From Salinarimonadaceae bacterium (GTDB taxonomy: Bacteria; Pseudomonadota; Alphaproteobacteria; Rhizobiales; Beijerinckiaceae), in contig REDO01000081.1 in NCBI GenBank assembly GCA_007693435.1, positions 1-37,660 on the forward strand: a stretch of DNA of 37,660 nt, given 5' to 3'. Below, piece by piece: positions 1 to 6,349 of the stretch. The notes below the pieces were generated by a model that did not search any database, was not told the DNA's origin, and worked only from the letters and a program-made list of their open reading frames with translations. Each line of letters begins with the position of its first letter. Within the stretch, counting starts at the first letter, position 1. A program made the translations under genes and the position numbers.

Positions 1-2
1 AG

Positions 3-1253
3 GAAATCGACCTGCTCGTGGACGAGACCGCACCGGGGCACGATCTGTTTTCGGTGGTCAAGCAACCGGTTTCTCTGGAGGATCAGGCTATCGGTCTGCA
101 TGTGTCACGGCTCGTGCGTGACGGGGGGACCCTGCAGATCGGCATCGGTCAGGTCGGTGACGCGCTGGCCAACGGGCTGATCCTGCGGCACCGCGGCGAG
201 ATCGATGCGATCTGGCGGGATTGCCCCTTCCACCGCTCCGAGACCTTCGCCGAGACGGGGCCTTTCGAGAACGGGCTCTACGGCGTCACGGAAATGCTGG
301 TCGACGGCCTGCTCGCGTTGTTCGAGGAGGGCGTCATCGCGCGAGAGGCGCAAGGCGCGCTGATCCATGCCGGCTTCTTCCTCGACAGCCGCGACTTCTA
401 CGCCCGCCTGCGCGCGCTGCCCCGCGAGAAGCGCGCGCGGATTTCGATGATGCCGGTCTCCTTCACCAACAGCCTCTATGGCGACGAATCCGCAAGGCGC
501 GCCGCGCGCCGCGATGCCCGGTTCGTCAATTCCGCGATGATGGTCACCGCCCTCGGCGCGGCGGTATCCGACGGGACCGAGGACGGGCAAGTGGTCAGCG
601 GCGTGGGTGGTCAGTTCAACTTCGTCGAACAGGCCTTCGCCCTCGACGGCGCGAGGGCCGTCCTCACCTTGCCCGCGACCCGCGAGAGCTACGGCGAGGT
701 GACCTCCAACATTGTCTGGTCCTATGGCCACGTCACCATCCCGCGCCATTTGCGGGATATCGTGGTGACCCAGTACGGCATCGCCGATCTGCGCGGCAAG
801 AGCGATGCGCAGGTGATCGCCGCCCTGATCGCGATCGCCGACAGCCGCTTTCAGCCGATGCTCGAACGCGAGGCGAAAAGGGCCGGCAAGCTGCCGCTGG
901 AGTACCGTATCCCCGAACATGCCCGCGCGAACACGCCGGAACGGCTCGAATCCTGGCTCCTTGCCCATGCGCAGAAGCTGCCGGCCTTCCCCTTCGGCAC
1001 GGATTTCACCCTCGTCGAGCGCCGGTTGTTGCCGGCCCTGTCGGCGCTGAAATCCGCCAGCGCACGGCGCAGGGATCTCGCCGCCCTGCTCTGGCGCGGG
1101 ATGCGAAGCCGACCCGTCGAGGGCGAAGACGCGGCCCTGCGCCGGATGGACCTCGATCGCCCTCGTGGCGTCAGGCAGCGTCTCTCGGCCCTGGCCCTGC
1201 GCGCCGCCCTGCGGCAGACGCACCCGCGCTACGCGGCCCTGTTCGCGCCCTGA
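3..1253 (+). CDS. Acetyl-CoA hydrolase/CoA-transferase family protein (5' end missing)
   Basis: The frame is open from the first complete codon at position 3, so the gene starts before the window; the GTG at 18 is only an internal valine. The family moves or hydrolyses CoA on short-chain acyl-CoAs such as acetyl-, butyryl- or succinyl-CoA in the cytoplasm. Visible signatures are the glycine-rich stretch 'LQIGIGQVGDAL', a 'TEMLVDG' segment resembling the SEM-DG motif of the family, and the C-terminal-domain signature 'SGVGGQFNFVEQA' followed by 'GEVTSNIVWSYGHVT'. About 416 residues are present, and the family often runs 430-630, so a real N-terminal part is missing. The next gene downstream is unrelated in function. 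The exact acyl substrate cannot be told from sequence. Confidence 0.88.
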   Translation, partial: EIDLLVDETAPGHDLFSVVKQPVSLEDQAIGLHVSRLVRDGGTLQIGIGQVGDALANGLILRHRGEIDAIWRDCPFHRSETFAETGPFENGLYGVTEMLVDGLLALFEEGVIAREAQGALIHAGFFLDSRDFYARLRALPREKRARISMMPVSFTNSLYGDESARRAARRDARFVNSAMMVTALGAAVSDGTEDGQVVSGVGGQFNFVEQAFALDGARAVLTLPATRESYGEVTSNIVWSYGHVTIPRHLRDIVVTQYGIADLRGKSDAQVIAALIAIADSRFQPMLEREAKRAGKLPLEYRIPEHARANTPERLESWLLAHAQKLPAFPFGTDFTLVERRLLPALSALKSASARRRDLAALLWRGMRSRPVEGEDAALRRMDLDRPRGVRQRLSALALRAALRQTHPRYAALFAP

Positions 1254-1348
1254 ACGAACCCCGCGTCCTGCGTTGAGCGCGCGGAAAGCTAGGATCATTT
1301 CCCGGTTACGCCATCCGGCGCTCCGAAGCATGGGAGAGGAGCGCCTCC

Positions 1349-1364
1349 CTTGACGAAAATCAAG
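1349..1364. promoter_or_regulatory. Inverted repeat upstream of the copper-type cluster, candidate operator
   Basis: CTTGA, six bases, then TCAAG forms a perfect 5-bp inverted repeat about 40 bases before the first gene of the DUF305/DUF411 cluster. A -35-like TTGACG overlaps its left arm and an AT-rich ATATGCTATC follows, but the spacing is longer than normal for sigma-70. A regulator of the MerR or ArsR type could bind such a site. No regulator gene is adjacent, so this is only a suggestion. Confidence 0.25.
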
Positions 1365-1405
1365 TCGATGCCGGGCGAATATGCTATCTTTTGAGGATGG
1401 GCCGC

Positions 1406-1771
1406 ATGCTCCGCCGCTACAGCCGATTGAACGCCATCGTCACGGCGCTGGCGGTCGTGGCTCTGCTTGCGCTCGTTCCGGCCGTCAACTTTGGCTCTTC
1501 AGACCTGCGCGCCGAGGCTGGCCATCATTTCCATGGTCTCGCGGAAAGCGAGATCGGGCTCGAGGCCGGGACCTCGCATGATTGCTGTCTGCCGGATATG
1601 TCGGCGGCTTCCTGCGTTCCCGTTTGCGCCTTCGCATGCGGTTTCCTCGTCTGCGCAGCCGAGCCCGGCCTGTCGTTCGCGCGCCCGTCCAAATGGGCGC
1701 CGTCCGCCGCTGCGCTGTTGATTGGAACAGGTCCGCAATCGCCGACTCCGCCTCCAAAAGCTTCAGGCTGA
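1406..1771 (+). CDS. Small Cys/His-rich secreted or membrane-anchored protein of unknown function
   Basis: The chosen ATG gives about 121 residues and is preceded by GAGG at a good distance; an in-frame ATG at 1397 is possible. An N-terminal hydrophobic helix (about residues 10-30, 'IVTALAVVALLALVPAV') looks like a signal peptide or anchor. It is followed by 'HHFH' and a Cys-rich segment, 'HDCCLPDMSAASCVPVCAFAC', with six cysteines in about 20 residues, a composition that suits soft-metal binding. It lies 65 bases ahead of a Met-rich DUF305 gene and near a DUF411 gene, both linked to copper handling, so a periplasmic copper role is a reasonable inference. I do not recognise a named family. 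The start and even expression are less certain than for the neighbours. Confidence 0.55.
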   Translation: MLRRYSRLNAIVTALAVVALLALVPAVNFGSSDLRAEAGHHFHGLAESEIGLEAGTSHDCCLPDMSAASCVPVCAFACGFLVCAAEPGLSFARPSKWAPSAAALLIGTGPQSPTPPPKASG

Positions 1772-1836
1772 CGTCGAAGCGACTTCGGGTCGCTTGAGAA
1801 GATCAACATCAGCCCGGTTTTTGCAAGGATATCCAA

Positions 1837-2400
1837 ATGGACAAGCGTTTCGTCGCACTCGCCATCGCAGCGAGCCTCATTTCCATGCCGGCGCTCGCCC
1901 AGACGCCGGAGCATGGCGCCCACCACCCCGCGCCCCAAGCCGCGCCCCAAGCCGCACCCCAAGCCGCACCCCAAGCCGCGCCCGCTCCCGGCCAGCACAT
2001 GCCCGGCATGGGCGGCATGCGTGGCATGGGCGCCATGCGTGGTATGGGGGCCATGGGCATGATGAGTTGCCCGATGATGCAGGGCATGCATCAGACGCCA
2101 GGCATGCAGACGCAGCAGCATGCCGGCCCCGCCGGCGACCAGAGCGTCTCCTCGATCGCCCTCAACGCCGTGAACGAAAAGATGCATCGCGACATGGCGA
2201 TCACCTTCACCGGCGACGCCGACGTCGATTTCGCGCGCGCGATGATCGCCCACCATCGCGGCGCGGTCGACATGGCGCGGGTCGTTCTCGCCTTCGGCGC
2301 AGACGAGCGGATTCGCGCTCTCGCTTCGTCCGTCATCGAGGCTCAGGAGGAGGAAATTCGCGTGATGGAGGCGTGGCTCGCCGAACGCGGAGCGCAATGA
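1837..2400 (+). CDS. DUF305 (CopM-like) Met-rich periplasmic protein
   Basis: This 187-residue protein has a clear Sec signal peptide ending near 'MPALAQ' and a good ribosome site (AAGGATATCCAA-ATG). After four APQA repeats comes a Met/Gly-rich segment (about residues 52-90) with roughly 13 methionines in under 40 residues, the kind of thioether cluster that binds Cu(I) in periplasmic copper proteins. The C-terminal half is a DUF305 domain with the hallmark 'MIAHHRGAVDMA' (two adjacent histidines) and the closing helix 'EAQEEEIRVMEAWL'. DUF305 proteins, including the metallochaperone CopM, are associated with copper tolerance. The DUF411 gene downstream supports that role. The metal specificity is inferred. 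Confidence 0.88.
   Translation: MDKRFVALAIAASLISMPALAQTPEHGAHHPAPQAAPQAAPQAAPQAAPAPGQHMPGMGGMRGMGAMRGMGAMGMMSCPMMQGMHQTPGMQTQQHAGPAGDQSVSSIALNAVNEKMHRDMAITFTGDADVDFARAMIAHHRGAVDMARVVLAFGADERIRALASSVIEAQEEEIRVMEAWLAERGAQ
1930..1977 (+). repeat. Four tandem 12-bp units inside the DUF305 gene
   Basis: Four in-frame copies of GCRCCCCAAGCC (two with G, two with A at position 3) encode a fourfold APQA linker after the signal peptide. Their near identity suggests recent slippage expansion, so copy number may vary between strains. Confidence 0.9.
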
Positions 2401-2495
2401 CGCTCTGATGCGAAAGGATCTCGGGTCGCGTTGCGGCGCGCCCCGAGATCCATTGTCTCCAATCGCGGCCCAGCCGTTATCGAGAGGATACGACC

Positions 2496-2972
2496 ATGAA
2501 CCGACGCGCATTCCTGGCCGCTTCCGCCGCCATGGCCGCAAGTCCGGCTTTAAGCCCGGCTTTCGGAGCCCTTCGCCCTGCAGTCGTGGTTTACAGGGAT
2601 CCCAATTGCGGCTGCTGCGACTACTGGATCGAACATATTCGAGAAGCCGGCTTCCCGGTCGAGGCGCATGATCGCTCTGACTTGAACCGCGTCAAGGCGC
2701 GCCTCGGCGTGCCTTCCGCGCTCGCCGCCTGCCACACGGCCACCGTCGAGGGCTATGTCATCGAGGGCCATGTGCCCGCCCGCGCGATCCAGCGCCTGTT
2801 GGCCGAACGGCCCCGCGCGACGGGCCTCGCCGTGCCCGGCATGCCGATCGGCTCTCCCGGCATGGAGGTCCCGGGCATGGCCCCGGACGTCTACGACGTC
2901 ATACTCTTCGCTCCCGATCTGGAGGAGCGTTTCGAGCGATACCGGGGCCTCGATCCGGTCGTCGATCTGTGA
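2496..2972 (+). CDS. DUF411 metal-binding-type exported protein
   Basis: The protein has 158 residues and starts with a twin-arginine-like or Sec leader ('MNRRAFLAASAAMAASP') after a good ribosome site (GAGAGGATACGACC-ATG). The body matches DUF411: 'VVVYRDPNCGCCDYWIEHI' with a CxCC metal site, 'GVPSALAACHTATVEGYVIEGHVPA', and the family-typical 'GLAVPGMPIGSPGME' near the C terminus. DUF411 proteins are small periplasmic proteins linked to copper and other metal resistance. It is the last gene of the small cluster with the Cys-rich and DUF305 proteins and is followed by a strong hairpin. The RR leader suggests export after folding, which is inference. Confidence 0.9.
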   Translation: MNRRAFLAASAAMAASPALSPAFGALRPAVVVYRDPNCGCCDYWIEHIREAGFPVEAHDRSDLNRVKARLGVPSALAACHTATVEGYVIEGHVPARAIQRLLAERPRATGLAVPGMPIGSPGMEVPGMAPDVYDVILFAPDLEERFERYRGLDPVVDL

Positions 2973-3021
2973 CGCTGAACTGATCGATGCGGGTTCACGC
3001 CCCCGCAACCAACGACATCAC

Positions 3022-3050
3022 AAACCCCGTCTCACCCCGAGGCGGGGTTT
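3022..3050 (+). terminator. Strong stem-loop after the DUF411 gene, likely terminator
   Basis: Arms AAACCCCGTCTC and GAGGCGGGGTTT pair over 12 bp with a single T-G wobble around a 5-base loop (ACCCC), 50 bases after the DUF411 stop. The T tract is only TTT and is part of the stem, so it is not a perfect intrinsic terminator. The A/T-ended symmetric stem could act on both strands, also ending the minus-strand sigma/DUF6768 transcript. Confidence 0.75.
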
Positions 3051-3214
3051 GACCGTTCGGGGCCCTTGCGCCCCGGCCTTCGCACGCCGCCGCGCAAAGC
3101 GACAGTGACCTGAGACCCATATTTCGCGGCTTGAGTGAGAGTACGGGGTTTCGTATCTGGCCCGGGCCTCGGCATGGCCGTGCTCGGCGGCTTTCCAGGA
3201 GACGGCCGGACCTT

Positions 3215-3574
3215 CTACTTCTGCGCAGCCAATCGCAGCTCCAATCGTCTCAACGCCAGAATCACGCGATTGGCCTGCATCTGCGGCACCAGCGCGAGCT
3301 TGAGCTGCGTGGCGAGGATCGCCAGCGTCGCGGCCGTGAGTCCCCATTTGATCGCCGGCAGCGCATCGGCGGCGACGTAGAAGTTCCAGCCGGCCCAGAC
3401 GGCGGCCAGAAACATCACGGTCTGCACGATCATCAGCACCCATGTCACCCAGCCCTGCGGGCCGCGCATGGTGGAGAAGGCCAGCGAGAAGAAGCCCGGT
3501 TCACGCGCGTCGACTGGCAGGCCGAGGTCATCCTCGGCAAGAGCCGCGGCGATGCGTCGATCCAGTTCGTCCAT
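3215..3574 (-). CDS. DUF6768 small membrane protein, partner of the sigma factor
   Basis: This 119-residue protein has a soluble acidic N terminus (about 35 residues), then 'RGPQGWVTWVLMIVQTVMF' opening two transmembrane helices (about 40-65 and 70-95), and a short basic C-terminal tail. The arrangement matches DUF6768. The start is supported by AAGGGAG six bases upstream. The start lies inside the 3' end of the ECF sigma gene (overlap 47 bases), implying translational coupling. Two-helix proteins coupled to ECF genes often act as anti-sigma or sensory partners. No zinc-binding anti-sigma motif (HxxxCxxC) is visible, so regulation of the sigma factor is inferred from position only. Confidence 0.8.
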   Translation of the reverse strand: MDELDRRIAAALAEDDLGLPVDAREPGFFSLAFSTMRGPQGWVTWVLMIVQTVMFLAAVWAGWNFYVAADALPAIKWGLTAATLAILATQLKLALVPQMQANRVILALRRLELRLAAQK

Positions 3575-4103
3575 GGTCGTCTCCCTTCATTAGAGCCCTC
3601 AGGCGGTTGCGGGCATGCATCAGCCGTGTCTTCACGGTGCCCGGGGGAATGGCGAGCGCGGTCGCCACCTCGGTCACCGACAGCCCGTCGAGATAAAACA
3701 GCGCCAGCGCCGCCCGTTGGCCTGCGGGCAACGCGTTGATCGCCGAACGCAGGTCGGGCGGGTCGGCGCCCGGTTCGGGGAGCTGGCGGGCCAGTTCGGC
3801 GAGCGTCTCGCGCGCCCGGATGCGGGCTTTCAGCTCGCGCGCGGCGGCGCGGGTGACGATGGCGAGCGCCCAGGGCAGGAAGGCCCGGTCGTCGCGCAGC
3901 CCGTGCAGCCCGCTCGCGACGGCCGCCCAGCTCTCCTGCACGATGTCGCGCGCTGTCTCACCGTCGTCACTCAGTCGACGGGCATGGGCCAGCAGGCGCG
4001 GCCCCGCCAGATCGACCAGAGCCACGAAGTCCGGCGCGCGGCCAAGCCGGGCGCCGGCCACATGGAGCGCGAGCAAAGCGCGGAGCTTCTCGGACCGGTC
4101 CAT
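3528..4103 (-). CDS. ECF-type RNA polymerase sigma factor
   Basis: About 191 residues. Region 2 is seen at 'LLAHARRLSDDGETARDIVQESWAAVA' (core-polymerase and -10 recognition) and region 4 at 'LPAGQRAALALFYLDGLSVTEVATALAIPPGTVKTRL', a helix-turn-helix for -35 recognition. Two adjacent ATG codons exist (4106 and 4103); AAAGGG lies 5 bases from the second and only 2 from the first, so 4103 is preferred. The gene overlaps the start of the DUF6768 membrane protein. The signal and regulon are unknown; the nearby copper cluster is on the other strand and shares no visible promoter with it. Confidence 0.88.
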   Translation of the reverse strand: MDRSEKLRALLALHVAGARLGRAPDFVALVDLAGPRLLAHARRLSDDGETARDIVQESWAAVASGLHGLRDDRAFLPWALAIVTRAAARELKARIRARETLAELARQLPEPGADPPDLRSAINALPAGQRAALALFYLDGLSVTEVATALAIPPGTVKTRLMHARNRLRALMKGDDHGRTGSTHRRGSCRG

Positions 4104-4170
4104 CATGTCCCTTTCAGCCCTAAGGTGCGCTCCGGGGGGCAAAAGGTTCAATCGTGCGGATTCAAGCCAG

Positions 4171-4201
4171 GCCGGATGCCGTCCCTGCATGCCGGATGCC
4201 G
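4171..4201. repeat. Short direct repeat upstream of the sigma factor gene
   Basis: GCCGGATGCCG occurs at 4171-4181 and again at 4191-4201, a 20-bp period (two helical turns), about 70-100 bases upstream of the sigma start. It could be a tandem protein-binding site or chance in G+C-rich DNA. The rest of the 4104-4376 gap shows no gene. Confidence 0.3.
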
Positions 4202-4376
4202 GCCGTGATCGCGGTTCAGGTTCTGCCTGAGGTGGTCGCCGGCGACGTTCCGTTAGGGTCTGGTTGCTGAAATCAACCTGGACCGGCGTTTTCGCCTCGC
4301 CTGCGGTTACTGCGACAGAGCCTCCCGGCGTTCCTGCGAAAAGAGCGCGTCGCGAGTAGAGTTTGGGATCAAACTT

Positions 4377-5432
4377 TTAGGTCCACGAGATGTTTTCGTT
4401 GCTATGGCCGCCCGCGGACGGTTTGCGTCCATGCGCGGGGTAATTGGGATCAACGAACTGCGCGATCGCCGTGCAGCCGGGCTTGACAAGGGAATCGATC
4501 ACAGACTCATCAGTCTCGTTCGTCGTGAAACCGACTGCTTCCACATACCCCTCCCATTGGCTCAGGCTCTTGGGGCCGGCGATAACGCCGGTGACATGGG
4601 GATTGGCCAGCGCCCAGGCGATAGCCAGTGTCGCGGGCGTCGTCCCGCGCGAACGGGCGTGCTGCGCAACGTGATCGGCTATGGCGATCGCCGTCGGCTC
4701 GAACTCGGTCTGGAGGATGCGTCTGTCGCCGCGGCCAGCGCGCGAATCGGGATCAAGGACGCCGCCTGCATATTTCCCGGTGAGAACGCCCCGCGCCAGC
4801 GGGCTGTAACTGACGACGCCGATTCCGTGCGCGGCGCACACGGGCAGCACCTCGGTTTCAATTGAACGATTGAGAATGTGATAGAGGGGCTGGCAGACGA
4901 TCGGCCCGTCGATGCCGGCCATGCGGCAATGGTGGACGAATTCTGCGATCTTCCACGCCCGGTGGTTGGAAAGGCCGAAATACCGGATCTGTCCGCGCGC
5001 AAGGAGGTCGGCGAGCGCACGCACCGTCTCCTCGACGGGGGTCCCAAGGTCTTCTTTGTGCAGATAGAGAATATCGATGTAGTCTGTTTCAAGCCGTTGG
5101 AGACTGCGGGGAACGGCCTCCAGAAGCCACTTGCGCGATGCGCCGCGGCGGTTTGGCCCCTTGCCGTTCGGATTGGCGACCTTCGTCGCCAGAACCCAGT
5201 CGTCACGATCGGCTGCGACCATGCGTCCAACGACTTTCTCGGAACGCCCTTTGGCGTAAACATCGGCTGTGTCGATGAAATTGACGCCGACGGCGCGGGC
5301 TGCGTCGAGAATCGCCGCCGCCTCGCGCTCGTCCGTCTGATCGCCGAACATCATCGTCCCAAGGCACAGGCGAGAGACGACCAGACCGGAGCGGCCAAGG
5401 CGGCGATAGGGGATCTTCACCGCTTCAGCCAT
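4377..5432 (-). CDS. Aldo/keto reductase
   Basis: This 351-residue NAD(P)H-dependent TIM-barrel reductase of the AKR superfamily reduces aldehydes or ketones to alcohols in the cytosol. The catalytic tetrad is visible as 'FIDTADVY' (Asp and Tyr), 'VLATKVANP' (Lys) and 'ILYLHKED' (His). The N terminus 'YRRLGRSGLVVSRLCLGTM' and the cofactor segment 'GVIAGPKSLSQWEGYV' are typical of the Kv-beta/YghZ-like branch. The start follows GGAGAC. It lies 263 bases downstream of the RraA-like gene on the same strand, far enough that it may have its own promoter. It could belong to the neighbouring catabolic operon, but its substrate cannot be told. Confidence 0.93.
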   Translation of the reverse strand: MAEAVKIPYRRLGRSGLVVSRLCLGTMMFGDQTDEREAAAILDAARAVGVNFIDTADVYAKGRSEKVVGRMVAADRDDWVLATKVANPNGKGPNRRGASRKWLLEAVPRSLQRLETDYIDILYLHKEDLGTPVEETVRALADLLARGQIRYFGLSNHRAWKIAEFVHHCRMAGIDGPIVCQPLYHILNRSIETEVLPVCAAHGIGVVSYSPLARGVLTGKYAGGVLDPDSRAGRGDRRILQTEFEPTAIAIADHVAQHARSRGTTPATLAIAWALANPHVTGVIAGPKSLSQWEGYVEAVGFTTNETDESVIDSLVKPGCTAIAQFVDPNYPAHGRKPSAGGHSNENISWT

Positions 5433-5695
5433 TTCCAGTCTCCGGTTTGATCAGCCCCCTACGTCCGGACCGGTTCGAATGGTAGGGCATGGTCGGGGGC
5501 GGCGCCAGCGCGAGCGGCAAAGCCGCCCGCGCGGTTCTCGCATGCATCCCGATAGGGACGCGGGATTCATCCTGCGCCCCGGGGCGGGCACGTCGGGCGA
5601 AGTGGGTGAACTGCGCAAATGCAATGGCTCGGGACGAGTTTGACCAACCTGATCTAACAGTCTCGGACAAGGGCGAACTCTTACTGCCCCGGGCC

Positions 5696-6349
5696 TCAAA
5701 TCTTCAAGAACTTCGCCAGCGCCTCGCGGAAGGAGAGGCCTTCGTCCATTTGCCTCATCGCCGCGTCGTCATCCGCGGCGAAGCGGATGACCATGTCGGC
5801 GACCTCGTCGGCCTTGTCCGCGGGAATGCAGACGACGCCGGTGCCGTCGGCCACGATGACGTCACCCGGCCGCACGAGGACGCCGGCGCAGACGATGGGT
5901 TCGCCGATCGCCTCGACTTTCAGGCGGGTCTTGCCGGGCGTCGGCACCATATGCGTGGAGAAGGCGGAAAATCCAAATTCCACGATTTCCTCCCGGTCAC
6001 GAATGCCGCCGTCGACCACCAGCCCCTCGATGCCCTTGAGCTTCGCGGCGTACGACGCGGCCCCGCCCCAGGTCGAAACCGGAGCGCCGCCGTTCGCCAC
6101 CACGATCACGTCGCCGGGGCCGGCTGCGTCGATCATATGCCCGACCTTGAAGTCCTCGGTTGGAAAGGAGCCCTTGGGTCCGGTCACCTCGCGCACGGTC
6201 ACGGCGCGGCCGACGCAGCGCATGCCGGCGCCGGCCGCATGCAGACCAAGCATGACGCCGTCAAAGTCGATATCGTCGAGCGCGTTGGCGATGGTCGGCG
6301 TGGCGATATCCCGGAGCTTCTTCAGGGTCTCGTCGGAAACGGTGATCAC
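5696..6349 (-). CDS. RraA-family protein, atypical (lacks the metal-ligand Asp/Glu)
   Basis: A 217-residue RraA-fold protein; the family includes HMG/CHA aldolases, proteins misnamed demethylmenaquinone methyltransferases, and RNase E regulators. The start is a GTG that overlaps the stop of the E1-like gene (GTGA), with GGAGGA seven bases upstream, so translation is coupled. The core is visible at residues 80-120: 'GDVIVVANGGAPVSTWGG' and 'GLVVDGGIRD'. In aldolase members a metal-binding acidic residue lies 21 positions before the Arg of RD (D-X20-R-D). Here that position is the second Gly of 'WGG' (residue 96), while Arg117-Asp118 remain. Classical metal-dependent aldolase activity is therefore doubtful. 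It is the last gene of the six-gene minus-strand operon. Confidence 0.88.
   Translation of the reverse strand: MITVSDETLKKLRDIATPTIANALDDIDFDGVMLGLHAAGAGMRCVGRAVTVREVTGPKGSFPTEDFKVGHMIDAAGPGDVIVVANGGAPVSTWGGAASYAAKLKGIEGLVVDGGIRDREEIVEFGFSAFSTHMVPTPGKTRLKVEAIGEPIVCAGVLVRPGDVIVADGTGVVCIPADKADEVADMVIRFAADDDAAMRQMDEGLSFREALAKFLKI

Noticed and set aside
1930-1977. Possible CRISPR-like repeat array
   Set aside because: The units are contiguous, only 12 bp, without spacers, and translate in frame as APQA.
4355-4376. AGTTTG-GGAT-CAAACT hairpin followed by TTTTA, resembling a plus-strand terminator
   Set aside because: No plus-strand gene ends upstream; on the minus strand, where the reductase gene ends, no T run follows the stem. 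The 6-bp stem may be chance.
5433-5695. Possible tRNA or small RNA in the gap between the reductase and the RraA-like gene
   Set aside because: No cloverleaf, no T-arm sequence and no terminator could be found; the gap probably only carries the reductase promoter.
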